From an uncultured Bacteroidales bacterium (GTDB taxonomy: Bacteria; Bacteroidota; Bacteroidia; Bacteroidales; Bacteroidaceae): a stretch of 64,000 nucleotides of DNA. This document shows positions 1 to 9,150 of the stretch, one piece after another. The notes under the pieces are model-generated. The model had not been told where the DNA came from and ran no database searches. It saw only the letters and a list, made by a program, of their open reading frames with translations. A program made the position numbers and the translations under genes. Numbering within the stretch: position 1 is the stretch's first letter; each line of letters begins with the position of its first letter. Location of the stretch: NCBI GenBank assembly GCA_945833885.1, contig CAMAFY010000001.1, forward strand, positions 124,001 to 188,000, in the 5' to 3' direction.

Positions 1-772
1 CGGTGTTTTCATTGGAATCCTGGGAGGAATCATCCACAACATCCTCTTCTTCGATGTAAATATCCTGTACTTCCTCATCATTCGAGCCGAAGATAAGTCG
101 TCCAAGACGGTGGAATCCCTTGAAAATCCAAATGAAAATCTGTGTGAACCAATAACCAAGATATAGGATTGTTAGGCATCCGAGTATAACGGTTGCAATG
201 GTTGCACCTACGTAAGTGTTGAGGATTCCCACAATTTCCTCGCCACTCATACCCCCAAGACGGAAACTGAAATTGTCCGATATTGCGGCAGGGAGCCAGT
301 CGGAGATACAAGCCATGTCGAGGGTTATGATGATGATGATGGCTGTGCAGTGCGAAGTTAGTGCCCAGAACTGCAGTTGTCGTGCCGCTTGTCCGAGGAT
401 AAGTTTCATTGCAATGCAGATAAGGTATAATGGAACGATGATGGCAGAGATGCCGAAGAGCCGGTCCATGAAGAAGTGGGAACAGTATGCTCCAAGCATA
501 CCCGCCTTGTTTGACGCACGAAAACTCTCGTGTGCGAGTACGGATGCTTGGTCTTCTGGTCCTGTAAATATATTGCTGATGAAGGCGATTCCCAAGAAAA
601 GACCAAGTATCAGCAGAACGCTTGCCACAACGATGCGGATAATGTCACGACGGGCATCAATACCAGCCACACTCTTCAGTTCGGCTTTCAACTCGGATTG
701 TTTGTTTTTTGCGGGTTTCCTGGTCTTCTTTTTGTTGGAAGAATCTGCGGTTTCCGTTTTCTTTTTTGTCAT
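1..772 (-). CDS. ftsK: DNA translocase FtsK, N-terminal part (runs off the left edge)
   Basis: The first 257 residues of an FtsK/SpoIIIE-family translocase are present; the motor domain lies outside the window. A Lys-rich N-terminus (MTKKKTETADSSNKKK) is followed by four hydrophobic segments, beginning with IIRIVVASVLLILGLFLGIA and ending with VILGCLTILYLGYWF, and then by the start of an acidic linker (NDEEVQDIYIEEEDVVDD). This is the arrangement of the FtsK membrane anchor, which places the translocase at the division septum. In the family the C-terminal part pumps DNA and activates XerCD/dif resolution, but that cannot be checked here. The ATG at 772 is the first start after upstream stops. 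The identity comes from architecture and residue pattern, since the Walker motifs are not in view. Confidence 0.85.
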   Translation of the reverse strand, partial: MTKKKTETADSSNKKKTRKPAKNKQSELKAELKSVAGIDARRDIIRIVVASVLLILGLFLGIAFISNIFTGPEDQASVLAHESFRASNKAGMLGAYCSHFFMDRLFGISAIIVPLYLICIAMKLILGQAARQLQFWALTSHCTAIIIIITLDMACISDWLPAAISDNFSFRLGGMSGEEIVGILNTYVGATIATVILGCLTILYLGYWFTQIFIWIFKGFHRLGRLIFGSNDEEVQDIYIEEEDVVDDSSQDSNENT

Positions 773-923
773 TTCTTATTCTTTTGTGGTCTGTGTCGGC
801 GGATTCTATTCGGTTTGTTTCCTTGCAGACATTTTAGGTTTCTGGTGTTTGTCTCAGATGTTCCCTATGCCTTCCGCCTGTATTCCGCTGCAAATCGTCC
901 GTACATCAAGCACGGAAAAAAAG

Positions 924-2240
924 TTATTCTAATGGTTTCAGATGGTGTTCGATGACACGTTCGATGGCTCTTTCGCAAACGGAGCAGAAACTTTCAGTGT
1001 CGTTTGTCTTCATTCTGCAATTCATGAATGCCCGGAAAACACCCTTTGACTGGTAGCCTCCGCCTTCATAAACACCGATATGTTCCATGTCGTTTGCGTC
1101 AAGTCCGTCCGCAGAAGTCGGAACTGGGGTTCCCTCAGGAAGCATGTCTTGCCATTTATCTTCGAATGCTGTCAGCGTGGTAATGTTCTGTTCCCAGGGT
1201 TCAATTCCTGGGAAATAGAACTGCTCATATTGGTCATCGTAGTAATATTCGTCGGCAAGTCCTCCGAAACTGTGGCCGAATTCGTGGACGGTTACGGGAA
1301 GGCAGAGCGGATGGTGCGCTGCTGACAGGGTGTAACTGTTGTAGATTCCGCCTCCGCCATAGTTGTCGGTATTGGCAAGAATGATGATATGTTCGTAGGG
1401 GATTCCCGCCAATGCGTCGTGCAAGGTCTTAAGTCTGAGTGTCGTAAGGTAACGTTGGCTATAGAAAGTGTCGAACGATGCCGCCAACGCCGTCTCTTTC
1501 CACAGGTTGTCGTGCGGAATGCTTACCCCGCTTTCTCGGCTTTCAAGAGCAACGGCTGTGAAGTTGAAGTCGTTTTTATGGGCGGAAAATGGTGCGTATT
1601 TCAGAATTTCGCGGCATGCTTTTTCGGCATCTTCATAAAATACTGCCTGCTCCTCTGCTGTGTATCCCTCGGCAACGATGGCTATATCAATGCATTTTTT
1701 GCTGTCGCCGCCCTGATGCAGGATGCGATTTGCGGCAGGATGGGTGGAAGGTATCGGACGAATGAGAATGTCGTTGGGCTTTACAAGATGTTTATAACTG
1801 CTTGAAACGTTGTTATGTGTGTCAAAAAGTATCACTTCTACCCAAGCATTCTTACGGGGCATCGGCAGTTGGAAGATGTTTTCAAAGGACTTCCAGTTGC
1901 TGACAGCCTCTTCTGTTGTCTGCCATTCCTGGAACAGGGTGCTGAAAGATGTGCAGTATATGACTTCTCCCGTGGATTCATCGGTCATCTTTATCGTACC
2001 ATTTCCGCGCAAAGCAGGCTTGTTCAGGTTCACGCGACGTCCATACCATCCTGATGCACTGCGGAGTTCGTCAAGCGAAATGCGTTGGTTTTTGGCATTA
2101 CCCGTGAAGATATAGTCAACGCGGAGTGTGGAATCGCAGAACCATTTGTCGTAGTTGTCGTTGATGTTCGTGGACATTGCTGATGGCGTCATCCCAATGA
2201 ATGCTATGGCAGTAAGGAGATTCCGCAAATATTCTTTCAT
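924..2240 (-). CDS. Secreted M64-family (IgA peptidase type) metallopeptidase
   Basis: Secreted zinc peptidase of about 438 residues. The N-terminus MKEYLRNLLTAIAFIGMTPS is a signal peptide; the frame stays open upstream to 2360 but those residues do not resemble a signal, so I start at 2240 (ATG at 2246 is equally possible). The zinc motif HEFGHSFGGLADEYYY lies in the C-terminal third: the two His of HExxH plus the downstream Asp/Glu of ADEY are typical of peptidase family M64. An N-terminal M64 domain (RVDYIFTGNA..., GWYGRRVNLN) precedes it. The Cys-rich tail (MNCRMKTNDTESFCSVCERA) is usual for the family in Bacteroidetes. The gene stands alone between ftsK and a long intergenic region. The true substrate is unknown; IgA cleavage should not be assumed. 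Confidence 0.88.
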   Translation of the reverse strand: MKEYLRNLLTAIAFIGMTPSAMSTNINDNYDKWFCDSTLRVDYIFTGNAKNQRISLDELRSASGWYGRRVNLNKPALRGNGTIKMTDESTGEVIYCTSFSTLFQEWQTTEEAVSNWKSFENIFQLPMPRKNAWVEVILFDTHNNVSSSYKHLVKPNDILIRPIPSTHPAANRILHQGGDSKKCIDIAIVAEGYTAEEQAVFYEDAEKACREILKYAPFSAHKNDFNFTAVALESRESGVSIPHDNLWKETALAASFDTFYSQRYLTTLRLKTLHDALAGIPYEHIIILANTDNYGGGGIYNSYTLSAAHHPLCLPVTVHEFGHSFGGLADEYYYDDQYEQFYFPGIEPWEQNITTLTAFEDKWQDMLPEGTPVPTSADGLDANDMEHIGVYEGGGYQSKGVFRAFMNCRMKTNDTESFCSVCERAIERVIEHHLKPLE

Positions 2241-2446
2241 GGTCATGTGTTTTGAAAATTTGTATGTTGCAGGTTTGTTGCGCATCCTTTTGCTGCATAA
2301 TGTTGATGTTTTCATTTTGATGCTGCGACAATTGAGGAATGATGCGTTGTGCCCGCACATGGTTTAGTCCGCGAATTTAGTGTTTTTTTCTTGTTTATCG
2401 CATCCTTTGAGCGAGGAATTTGAGGATTTTGTGCCGTTTTTGTAAA

Positions 2447-2493
2447 AAAAAGTCTTGTTTTGTGTTTTGTAATTACGTAGTAAAAGACTTTTT
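2447..2493. terminator. Inverted repeat with A/T flanks, possible terminator
   Basis: AAAAAGTCTT (2447-2456) and AAGACTTTTT (2484-2493) form a perfect 10-bp stem around a 27-nt loop. The T-rich arm would serve either strand. It lies 200 nt upstream of the M64 peptidase start and just before the 22-bp array that begins near 2516, so it may end transcripts entering from the alcohol dehydrogenase side. The long loop makes it a weak candidate. Confidence 0.4.
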
Positions 2494-2515
2494 AATCATG
2501 GAATTTTGAATGAAC

Positions 2516-2713
2516 ATCTTCCGCACTTTAAGTTTTGTAAGTTCTGCAAATTTGCATTTCCTGCTTGTGGATATGTATCAGGTGCCAAATTCTTGTCCTT
2601 CGAAAGTGCGGCACTTTGTTTTACAAACATCGGAACTTTCCATCACAAACATCGGAACTTTCCCTCACAAAGTGCGGCACTTTCTGATGCAAACCTTGGA
2701 GGTCTGTCATTGT
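2516..2713. repeat. 22-bp degenerate tandem array, about 9 units (family A)
   Basis: Four clear 22-bp units start at 2604, 2626, 2648 and 2670. Their cores are AAGTGCGGCACTTT, AACATCGGAACTTT, AACATCGGAACTTT and AAGTGCGGCACTTT, each followed by eight variable bases ending in CA or ACA. The same register can be followed back to 2516 (ATCTTCCGCACTTT...) and forward to 2713 with weaker copies. AAAGTGCGGCACTTT is itself nearly palindromic. The same unit recurs at 9534, 21110, 35107 and 53920. It lies between the M64 peptidase start and the terminator at 2880. Confidence 0.85.
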
Positions 2714-2879
2714 GTAAACGGAGGTGCTCGGATTGAAACTTTTTGGAATGATAATGGTATCATCCTTTTCTCCAGTTCTTTCTTCTCAACTTACGGAACT
2801 TGGGTTTTTATGTTTCATACATGAATGTTCAATCCTTTTCGTTTTATATGACGAGAGGCGTATGACAGAGGTTGTGAAG

Positions 2880-2954
2880 AAAAGAAAAAGAAATCCGGCA
2901 GAATGCAAGAATGAATGCCCGTGTTTACGGACAGACTATGCATACTGCCGGATT
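2880..2954 (-). terminator. Nested hairpin with T-run on the minus strand
   Basis: AATCCGGCAG (2892-2901) pairs with CTGCCGGATT (2945-2954). After one A-A mismatch the stem continues as ATGCA/TGCAT, and a small CCGT-GTTT-ACGG hairpin caps it. Read on the minus strand the stem is followed by a T/C-rich run (plus strand AAAGAAAAAGAA, 2881-2892). It is therefore a good intrinsic terminator for the alcohol dehydrogenase and TIGR04076 genes, 208 nt beyond the TIGR04076 stop. Confidence 0.7.
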
Positions 2955-3161
2955 CCTATATCGGAGTTTCCCTGTGAAACCACAATGTTATACAGTACAT
3001 TTAATGGAATTCTGCGTAGGTTTTGTTGAAAATTATTGCATAAACGATGTGAATTCCTATGGCTGAATTTTGATGTTTACATATCGTTTTGTGTAGAGAT
3101 TTGCATATCGGTATTGACTTCGTGAAAATACACTCCGATATGTCCTGATGATTTTTGCTTT

Positions 3162-3464
3162 CTATTCTATCGTTTCAATATAGAAACTTACAGGTCGAAA
3201 ACCGTCGTTGCAACTGAGCATTGCGCTATATGGGTTTTTCATCCACCCATCATAAAAGTTCCCTTTGCCGCATGCCAGGTCTTCAACAAACGGTTTTAGG
3301 GTCTTCCATGCCTCAGGACAGAAGTTGTCAGGGCGCTGCCCTCCGACGGAAATCCAAGTGTCTCCCTCCTGAACATCGCAGGTATGCTCAATCGGGTTCT
3401 CATATTTTTCCATGAGGTCGTTGTGCTGTATCTTGCGGACAACGGTGATTCTAATGTCTTTCAT
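3162..3464 (-). CDS. TIGR04076 family small protein
   Basis: A 100-residue protein, MKDIRITVVRKIQHNDLMEK... to ...PVSFYIETIE, that matches the conserved pattern of the uncharacterised TIGR04076 family. The N-terminal KDIRITVVRK strand, the single Cys in HTCDVQEGD, the central FCPEAWKTLKPFVEDLACG and the terminal RPVSFYIE are all present. The family is common in anaerobes and has no established biochemical role. It begins 43 nt after the iron alcohol dehydrogenase stop on the same strand, so the two are probably cotranscribed and this protein may assist or follow that oxidoreductase. Length is normal for the family. Confidence 0.8.
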   Translation of the reverse strand: MKDIRITVVRKIQHNDLMEKYENPIEHTCDVQEGDTWISVGGQRPDNFCPEAWKTLKPFVEDLACGKGNFYDGWMKNPYSAMLSCNDGFRPVSFYIETIE

Positions 3465-3507
3465 AAGTAATTCTGATGTCTTGCATGCTTGTTGTTTCTG
3501 TCGTTTC

Positions 3508-4716
3508 TTAGAGGCTTGCCTTGAAAATGTCGAGGATGTCCTGTTCCAAAAGCGGCACCCACGCCTGGTTCAGGCCTTCAGTGTCGGCCACATGTTTGGC
3601 CATTTCGCCCAGACGTACCTCATCAATGCCAACCTCTTTCAGCGTCATGGGGATGCCTATCTCGCGGAAAAAGTTGTGAAGTGCTGTAATGGAGGCCTCG
3701 CAACCTTCAACTCCGAAAACATTTTTGCCGAACTTTTCAATCCGTTCCACCACCTGTTCGTGTAGAATACCCGTAGAATGGGTGAGGATATGCCGCATCC
3801 ATCGGGGAGCAATGATGGCAAGTCCTTCGCCGTGGGTGATGTCATAGTAGGCGGAAAGTGCGTGTTCCATGGAGTGCATCGGCCATCCGCTTCGACTGTT
3901 TCCTAAGCAATATATGCCGTTGCATCCGAGTGTTGTAGCATAGAATATCTCTGCCCGTGCGTTGTAATCCTCGGGGTTTTCCAAAACAATCCTCACGTTT
4001 TTGATGAGCGATTTCTGCGCACCTTCCATGAAAGCGTCGTTCATGTCGATATGTTCTGCGCAGAAGTATGATTCCATGATATGGTTCATACAGTCCGAAA
4101 CTCCCGCTAAAGTCTGTTTTACCGGCAAGGAGAAGGTATAGGTAGGGTCGATAAAACTTACCGCAGGGAACACGAATTGAGAACGATAGGGCAACTTGTC
4201 GTTGGTTTCGGTGCGGGAAATCACAGCCCCCATGTCGTATTCGCTGCCAGTAGCCGCCAAGGTTATGATGTCGACAATTGGAATTGCGGCCGTCGTTGGC
4301 TTGCGTCCGCAGACAATATCCCAGGCTTCCTCTATGTTTTCGTAGACCTTTCCGCCGAGGGTTCCGGCAACTCCGGCAATGGCCTTTGTACAATCGAGCA
4401 CAGACCCGCCACCTACGGAGAGAATTACGTCGATTTTTTCTTCCTGGCAAATGCGAACTCCTTCCAGAACACTGGGATTGAATTTGGGATTGGGCTGAAT
4501 TCCTGGGAGTTCAAACAAGTCCTTGTCGTGAAGAATGTCCTTCACCTCGTCATACAGACTGATGCTTTCCCCTTTGGCAATGCGTTTAATGCTGCCACCT
4601 CCATAGGTGATGAGTACTCGCTGTCCAAAAAGTTTCATTACATTTCCCAGTTTTTCCTTGACAACACCTTTGCCAAAAATAAGTCGGGTTGGGGTCTGAT
4701 AATCAAAGTTCTTCAT
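3508..4716 (-). CDS. Iron-containing alcohol dehydrogenase (butanol dehydrogenase type)
   Basis: A 402-residue member of the iron-dependent alcohol dehydrogenases, close to the NADPH-linked BDH/YqhD branch. MKNFDYQTPTRLIFGKG opens the protein and YGGGSIKR and VGGGSVLDCTKA (residues about 101-112) form the nucleotide-binding region. Metal ligands sit in DCMNHIMESYF (Asp, His), MHSMEHALSA (His) and DITHGEGLA (His). The enzyme would reduce aldehydes to alcohols during fermentation or aldehyde detoxification in the cytoplasm. Residues 46-51 (IAKGES) are extra compared with the usual SIKRxGLYDEV of this branch, so a short surface insertion is present. The downstream TIGR04076 gene probably shares its transcript. 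Physiological substrate unknown. Confidence 0.92.
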   Translation of the reverse strand: MKNFDYQTPTRLIFGKGVVKEKLGNVMKLFGQRVLITYGGGSIKRIAKGESISLYDEVKDILHDKDLFELPGIQPNPKFNPSVLEGVRICQEEKIDVILSVGGGSVLDCTKAIAGVAGTLGGKVYENIEEAWDIVCGRKPTTAAIPIVDIITLAATGSEYDMGAVISRTETNDKLPYRSQFVFPAVSFIDPTYTFSLPVKQTLAGVSDCMNHIMESYFCAEHIDMNDAFMEGAQKSLIKNVRIVLENPEDYNARAEIFYATTLGCNGIYCLGNSRSGWPMHSMEHALSAYYDITHGEGLAIIAPRWMRHILTHSTGILHEQVVERIEKFGKNVFGVEGCEASITALHNFFREIGIPMTLKEVGIDEVRLGEMAKHVADTEGLNQAWVPLLEQDILDIFKASL

Positions 4717-4787
4717 GGTTCTTATGTGTTTTTGTTCTGCATCATGGCGTCTTTATCCGATAATGCCACGAATTTTGTTTGAAATTA

Positions 4788-4884
4788 TTCGAGGAAGGCA
4801 CTATCAATTTCCATTCCTACAAGGCGATTCAGGCATTGCGCTTGTGCCATTTTGGGTATGGAAATCCAATAGTCCTTCCTCGAA
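4788..4884. other. 97-nt nested inverted repeat (structured RNA element or terminator)
   Basis: The outer arms TTCGAGGAAGG (4788-4798) and CCTTCCTCGAA (4874-4884) match over 11 bp. The pairing continues as ACTAT/ATAGT after one unpaired base on one arm. Inside, ATTTCCAT (4807-4814) pairs with ATGGAAAT (4858-4865), and GGCA/TGCC (4832-4835, 4845-4848) closes a central loop. It lies 29 nt beyond the M6 peptidase stop and 71 nt before the alcohol dehydrogenase start, both on the minus strand. No T-run follows, so it may stabilise the M6 mRNA 3' end or act in the dehydrogenase leader. Confidence 0.65.
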
Positions 4885-4913
4885 GAATGCGCATAATGAT
4901 AATGCGGATATGG

Positions 4914-7900
4914 TTATTCCGCCTTCAATGTGTGGATGTATTTCCGTCCGTTTTTGATGTACAGACGTCCGGTTTGCGGATTTTGTATGCGACGTCCGCT
5001 GAGGTCATAGATGACATCATTGTCCGATACGGTGTCAATGATGATGTTTTGGATGCCGTCGGTCGGAAGAACAACAGGGATGAATGAGGACTCGCTTTCC
5101 AAATAGGCGGTGTTGGCGGGCAGGGCGATGTTGGTTTTATGTGAGAATCCCAGTTTACCTCTCACGGAAGCAAGGATGGCTCCTGTGAATTCCTCGGAGG
5201 AAATTTCTTGAAGTGAGCCTTTCAGGCATGTCTCTATGGGGGAAACTTCGGCGTCAACTATCTCAAATGTAAAGTTTGAATCCCCATTTTCGCTTTCTTT
5301 CTTCGAGCAAATGAATCCGGTTTGAGCGGGTATGCAATCCACGGCGCTCAGTACAACGGAGGTGGCTTCAGCGTCAATCGCTGCGGCATACAGGGTCTCC
5401 GTCTGGCAATTAGCAGGGACTTTCACCGCAAAAGGCAGGCATGGTGTCACGTAGTCTACGCTGGATGATGAGCAGACCTTCTCCGCAATGCACATCGTTT
5501 TGGCGGGGATGAGATACCAGTATCCGGCGACATCTCCATCGTTTACCGTCGAAAGTCCGCCTTTTCCATCACTGATGCTTCCGGCTAATACGTCCTCTCC
5601 ATTGATACTTACGAAGTGACGGGCATACAGATATGCGTCATTGTTGTCGTTGACTGGGCTGATTTCCACAGTTTCTGGCAGACTTCCTCCCTGACCTGTC
5701 GCAGTTGTCAGGTACGAAGCGTTGTTGGGGGTAAAGACAGTATAAGCGTTTTCAGCGGTTTGGGTGGCATCAATGCGTAATACCTGATTGACGTTTTTGT
5801 CCCAAAGCGTCCAATTAAAGTCGCCGTTGTTCGTGGTGAGCGCACCGAAATTATCCTGTATGTCAACTACAAGATAGTACAATCCGTTGGTTTTTTCTAT
5901 CCGTTTGCTGTTGGCGATTCGGTCACAGAGGTCGGAATATTCGCAGGCTTTATCGAGATTGTCCATGTTTTCTTCCTCCATGAGCAATGACAGCGCCTCT
6001 ACAATTTCCTGCTGTGTGCTTTCTTCGTCAATGATTTCAGGTTTTCCTACTGCGCCTTCGGGAATGCGGTTGCAGGCCTTCAGGAACATGTTGCTGGCGT
6101 AACCGACCGGTTGATAGGTGAAAGAGGTGTAGTCGTCAGGGACATCGGTGTAGTAAACGCGGTTTTCCTCGGCATTGTATGCCATGTATTTTCCTTCATC
6201 CTCGGCTTTAAGGCTGTAAGATTCGCTTTCTTCATTGGAAATTCCCTTGACGAGTTCCCATTTTTTGTTGTTGTAGGCAAGGGTAGCATCGGTGCCTTTG
6301 TGACGTAGTTCAAATCCTTCGTCAAGACTTCCGGAGATATTCCAGAGGTTGTCGTTGTCCTTTACCGCTTTCCAGTCGTTGATGTTGTCGCAGGGAGTGG
6401 CAGTATCGCTGTTGCCAATCCGCATAAGGCGGTCGCCCGAACGCTGAAGCATCCATGTTTCTTTGGGGAAGGGGAGTGCTTCTTCACCATTCACTTCAAT
6501 CGAAATCTTGGTATCTGTACCGACAGATTCTGCACTTTGGCTGAGGACTTTGTAGAAATCCGGTGAAAAGCCCTTCACATTCAGGTTACGTTCCAAATAA
6601 TTGTCGAATTCCTTATAAGGCTTTTTGTTGAGAAGATATGTCCAGTGGACGGTGGAAAGCGTCATTTCGAGTGGAACACTTTCGAATGTCATCATGTTTC
6701 CATCGTCAGGTGTGCTCCAGCCGCTCACCGTAATCTGGTTGTCTCCTCCGATGTTGATGTAGTGGGTTTCGTCAAATCTCACCACATTCGTTCCGTTGTC
6801 AAGTTTTGTTATGCTGACAGGATTGCGTGGAGTGCTTGAAAGCGTACAGGTGGAATTCACGAATTTGTGTGCGTGTACGCTGTAAAGATAGGTGCTGCCA
6901 TCAATGTTTACCAGACGGAATTGCAGTTGGGTTCTGAAGGCATTCACCATAGTTCCCAGTCCGGCTTCTGAAGAAGATACAAGGCGTGTTCCGTTAGCGT
7001 TGACTGCCCATCCGCCACGTTCTGCCGTCCAAGCCGTGAAAACATCCGATGGTGCTTCGGATATTGTCACCTTATTGCCGGCATCAGGCGTGTTGGAGGT
7101 GTCGATTTCCAACTTGCCACTTTCATTGATGTTGATGTAATGTTCTGAATCGAAGGCGATGATTTTCGTACCATCGGTCTGTTCTTCCAGCGTAATCGGG
7201 TGCTTCGGTTCAAGAGAAAGGCTATAGTCCGGGTTGACAAATTTCTGTGCGGATACGCTGTAAAGATAAGTGGCATCCTGCTGTTCGGAGAGCACGAACT
7301 GCATTTGCGCGCTGGTTGCACCGTCGCCTGTGGCGTCGATACCGGCATCCTTTGATGACATGAAGCGGACTCCCTCGGCATCAACAGCCCAGTTGCCGCG
7401 TGATGTTGTGCCGATGTTGTAGACTTTCGGCAGTTCAAACTTCGTGTCCTTGCTGAAGGTGAACGAAATCAGACCGTTGTTTTCGGTGATTTTCTCAATG
7501 GAACAATGCATCTTGTACTCACCATCCATATTTGGATTGTAGAGGGTTGCGGCAGGATGACTGTAGTCTGTCAGTTCCGTAACTTTGGCCGTTCCCGGGA
7601 AAGGACTTGATGCTGCGTTCTGATAATCCCCACCTGCGGGTATGTGAACGTAGCGTGGATGGTCTATATCATCGTTGGGCTGGTTCCAATCCCACACCGT
7701 TTTGTCGAAATCAATATGGAAAACCATAAGTCCATGTCCGCCTTGTGCGCTGTCGAATCCCGTCTTCTGACGGTTCTCAAGTACGAAGAACTCGCTGCGG
7801 TATGCGGGGTTGTAGATGACGTAAGCCTCCTGATCGGAACTTAAACTCTGCATGTCCGTCACGGTTGTGTCCTCAGTCAGTTCCTTCAACTCCAGCCATC

Positions 7901-9026
7901 CCAGTTGTACACGTTCGTAGGCGGTGAGATTTGAAGGGATTTGTCCGTTGCTGAGGTGGCCTCCTCCCGACATCAACGACCAACTTTCAGGGTGGTTTGC
8001 TCCGCTGTAATCCACATCATAGAGGTCGGAAAGGCCAAGCGTATGCCCCATTTCATGGCAGGCAGTTCCGATGCCGCAGAGTTTTGTGTCGCCCATTTGC
8101 TCCCAACCGAACATTTCCGATGCGCAGGCATACTGCTGTGCGTAGACGCCATCACAGAGGACAGGCTGGTTGGTTGCCCATTGATGGGCCCAGATGTAGT
8201 CCTCGCTGTTACCCGAATAACTCTCATCGTAGCCGGCATATACAACGAAAACGTTGTCGACATACCCGTTGTTGTCCCAATCGTATTTGCTGAAATCGGC
8301 ATATTGGTCGGCTTGCCGGAAGGCTTCTTCCACCATTTCCTGGACGTGGGCGCTCTTGCTGCCGTTGGAATTGCCGCCATAGTAGGCCAATTCCTTGGGC
8401 ATGGTCACTGGACCTACAACGTCCATGTTCAGTTCAAACTGGTTTTTCGACTGTGCGCAATAGTAGTCGTAGACACTACCTTTGGCATCTTCAAAGTCGA
8501 ATCCCGCCTCATTGAACATACGGTCAAAGACCTCTTGGGTATGATTGCTGCGGAATTTCAGGTCGGAGAACTGGACAAGGATTACAAGACCTGTCTTCTT
8601 TCCCTTCCAATTATATATTTTTCCGGTTCTGGAAATCGCCTTTTTGGGCATTGATTCCATGGCGCTGAAATGCTCGTTCCGCGCTTCTTTTGCTATGGTG
8701 TTGAACTGTTGGCGGATGCCAATCGCACTGTTTGCCATAACCTTTTCCTGTGATGTACGCAAGGATGCTTGGTGTGCCAGCATGCCGGTTGACGCAAGTT
8801 GTTTGTCCTGAAGGCGTGCATAGTAGTAGGCTCCTGCGGCGTTTCGCACCAAAGGCACGCCATCAAGGGTTTCGTAAAAGTGGAAAAACTCATCTCCACG
8901 AAGGCGTACGGTTAGCGTTGTCCCGTCAGGTTGTGTCACGGTGATTGGGGTCGGGTCAGCAGGAACGCCCATTGCTGTGAAACACCAACCTGCTATCAGG
9001 AAAAGTGTAAGCAGAAGTTTCTTCAT
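4914..9026 (-). CDS. Large secreted M6-family metallopeptidase, 1370 aa
   Basis: The signal peptide MKKLLLTLFLIAGWCFTAMG is followed by a propeptide-like region and an M6 (immune inhibitor A-like) catalytic domain, about residues 140-530. The zinc motif is HEMGHTLGLSDLYD, with HExxH at residues 324-328 and the third-ligand Asp in SDLYD. Downstream are two similar beta domains (VYNIGTTSRGNWAVDAEGVR and WTAERGGWAVNANGTR, followed in each by QFxL...YLYSV...KFVN), then further beta-rich regions. It ends in YDLSGRRIQNPQTGRLYIKNG, the short C-terminal module typical of Prevotella and Bacteroides secreted proteins, possibly a secretion or anchoring tail. The repeated domain may bind protein or glycan substrates. 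The gene is monocistronic in appearance, with a nested hairpin just past its stop. Confidence 0.92.
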   Translation of the reverse strand: MKKLLLTLFLIAGWCFTAMGVPADPTPITVTQPDGTTLTVRLRGDEFFHFYETLDGVPLVRNAAGAYYYARLQDKQLASTGMLAHQASLRTSQEKVMANSAIGIRQQFNTIAKEARNEHFSAMESMPKKAISRTGKIYNWKGKKTGLVILVQFSDLKFRSNHTQEVFDRMFNEAGFDFEDAKGSVYDYYCAQSKNQFELNMDVVGPVTMPKELAYYGGNSNGSKSAHVQEMVEEAFRQADQYADFSKYDWDNNGYVDNVFVVYAGYDESYSGNSEDYIWAHQWATNQPVLCDGVYAQQYACASEMFGWEQMGDTKLCGIGTACHEMGHTLGLSDLYDVDYSGANHPESWSLMSGGGHLSNGQIPSNLTAYERVQLGWLELKELTEDTTVTDMQSLSSDQEAYVIYNPAYRSEFFVLENRQKTGFDSAQGGHGLMVFHIDFDKTVWDWNQPNDDIDHPRYVHIPAGGDYQNAASSPFPGTAKVTELTDYSHPAATLYNPNMDGEYKMHCSIEKITENNGLISFTFSKDTKFELPKVYNIGTTSRGNWAVDAEGVRFMSSKDAGIDATGDGATSAQMQFVLSEQQDATYLYSVSAQKFVNPDYSLSLEPKHPITLEEQTDGTKIIAFDSEHYININESGKLEIDTSNTPDAGNKVTISEAPSDVFTAWTAERGGWAVNANGTRLVSSSEAGLGTMVNAFRTQLQFRLVNIDGSTYLYSVHAHKFVNSTCTLSSTPRNPVSITKLDNGTNVVRFDETHYINIGGDNQITVSGWSTPDDGNMMTFESVPLEMTLSTVHWTYLLNKKPYKEFDNYLERNLNVKGFSPDFYKVLSQSAESVGTDTKISIEVNGEEALPFPKETWMLQRSGDRLMRIGNSDTATPCDNINDWKAVKDNDNLWNISGSLDEGFELRHKGTDATLAYNNKKWELVKGISNEESESYSLKAEDEGKYMAYNAEENRVYYTDVPDDYTSFTYQPVGYASNMFLKACNRIPEGAVGKPEIIDEESTQQEIVEALSLLMEEENMDNLDKACEYSDLCDRIANSKRIEKTNGLYYLVVDIQDNFGALTTNNGDFNWTLWDKNVNQVLRIDATQTAENAYTVFTPNNASYLTTATGQGGSLPETVEISPVNDNNDAYLYARHFVSINGEDVLAGSISDGKGGLSTVNDGDVAGYWYLIPAKTMCIAEKVCSSSSVDYVTPCLPFAVKVPANCQTETLYAAAIDAEATSVVLSAVDCIPAQTGFICSKKESENGDSNFTFEIVDAEVSPIETCLKGSLQEISSEEFTGAILASVRGKLGFSHKTNIALPANTAYLESESSFIPVVLPTDGIQNIIIDTVSDNDVIYDLSGRRIQNPQTGRLYIKNGRKYIHTLKAE

Positions 9027-9150
9027 AATTATTTGGATTTAAGATTTATACAGGGTTGGAATTGCCTTTCAAAAGATGGAATATAACGACAGAAAATGTT
9101 ATCGTTCACTTGGTGATATATTGATGGAAATGCCTTGAATGTCAGGTGTG

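Noticed and set aside
2604-2691. The repeats as a CRISPR array
   Set aside because: Units are contiguous and degenerate, there are no spacers of regular length and no cas genes are present.
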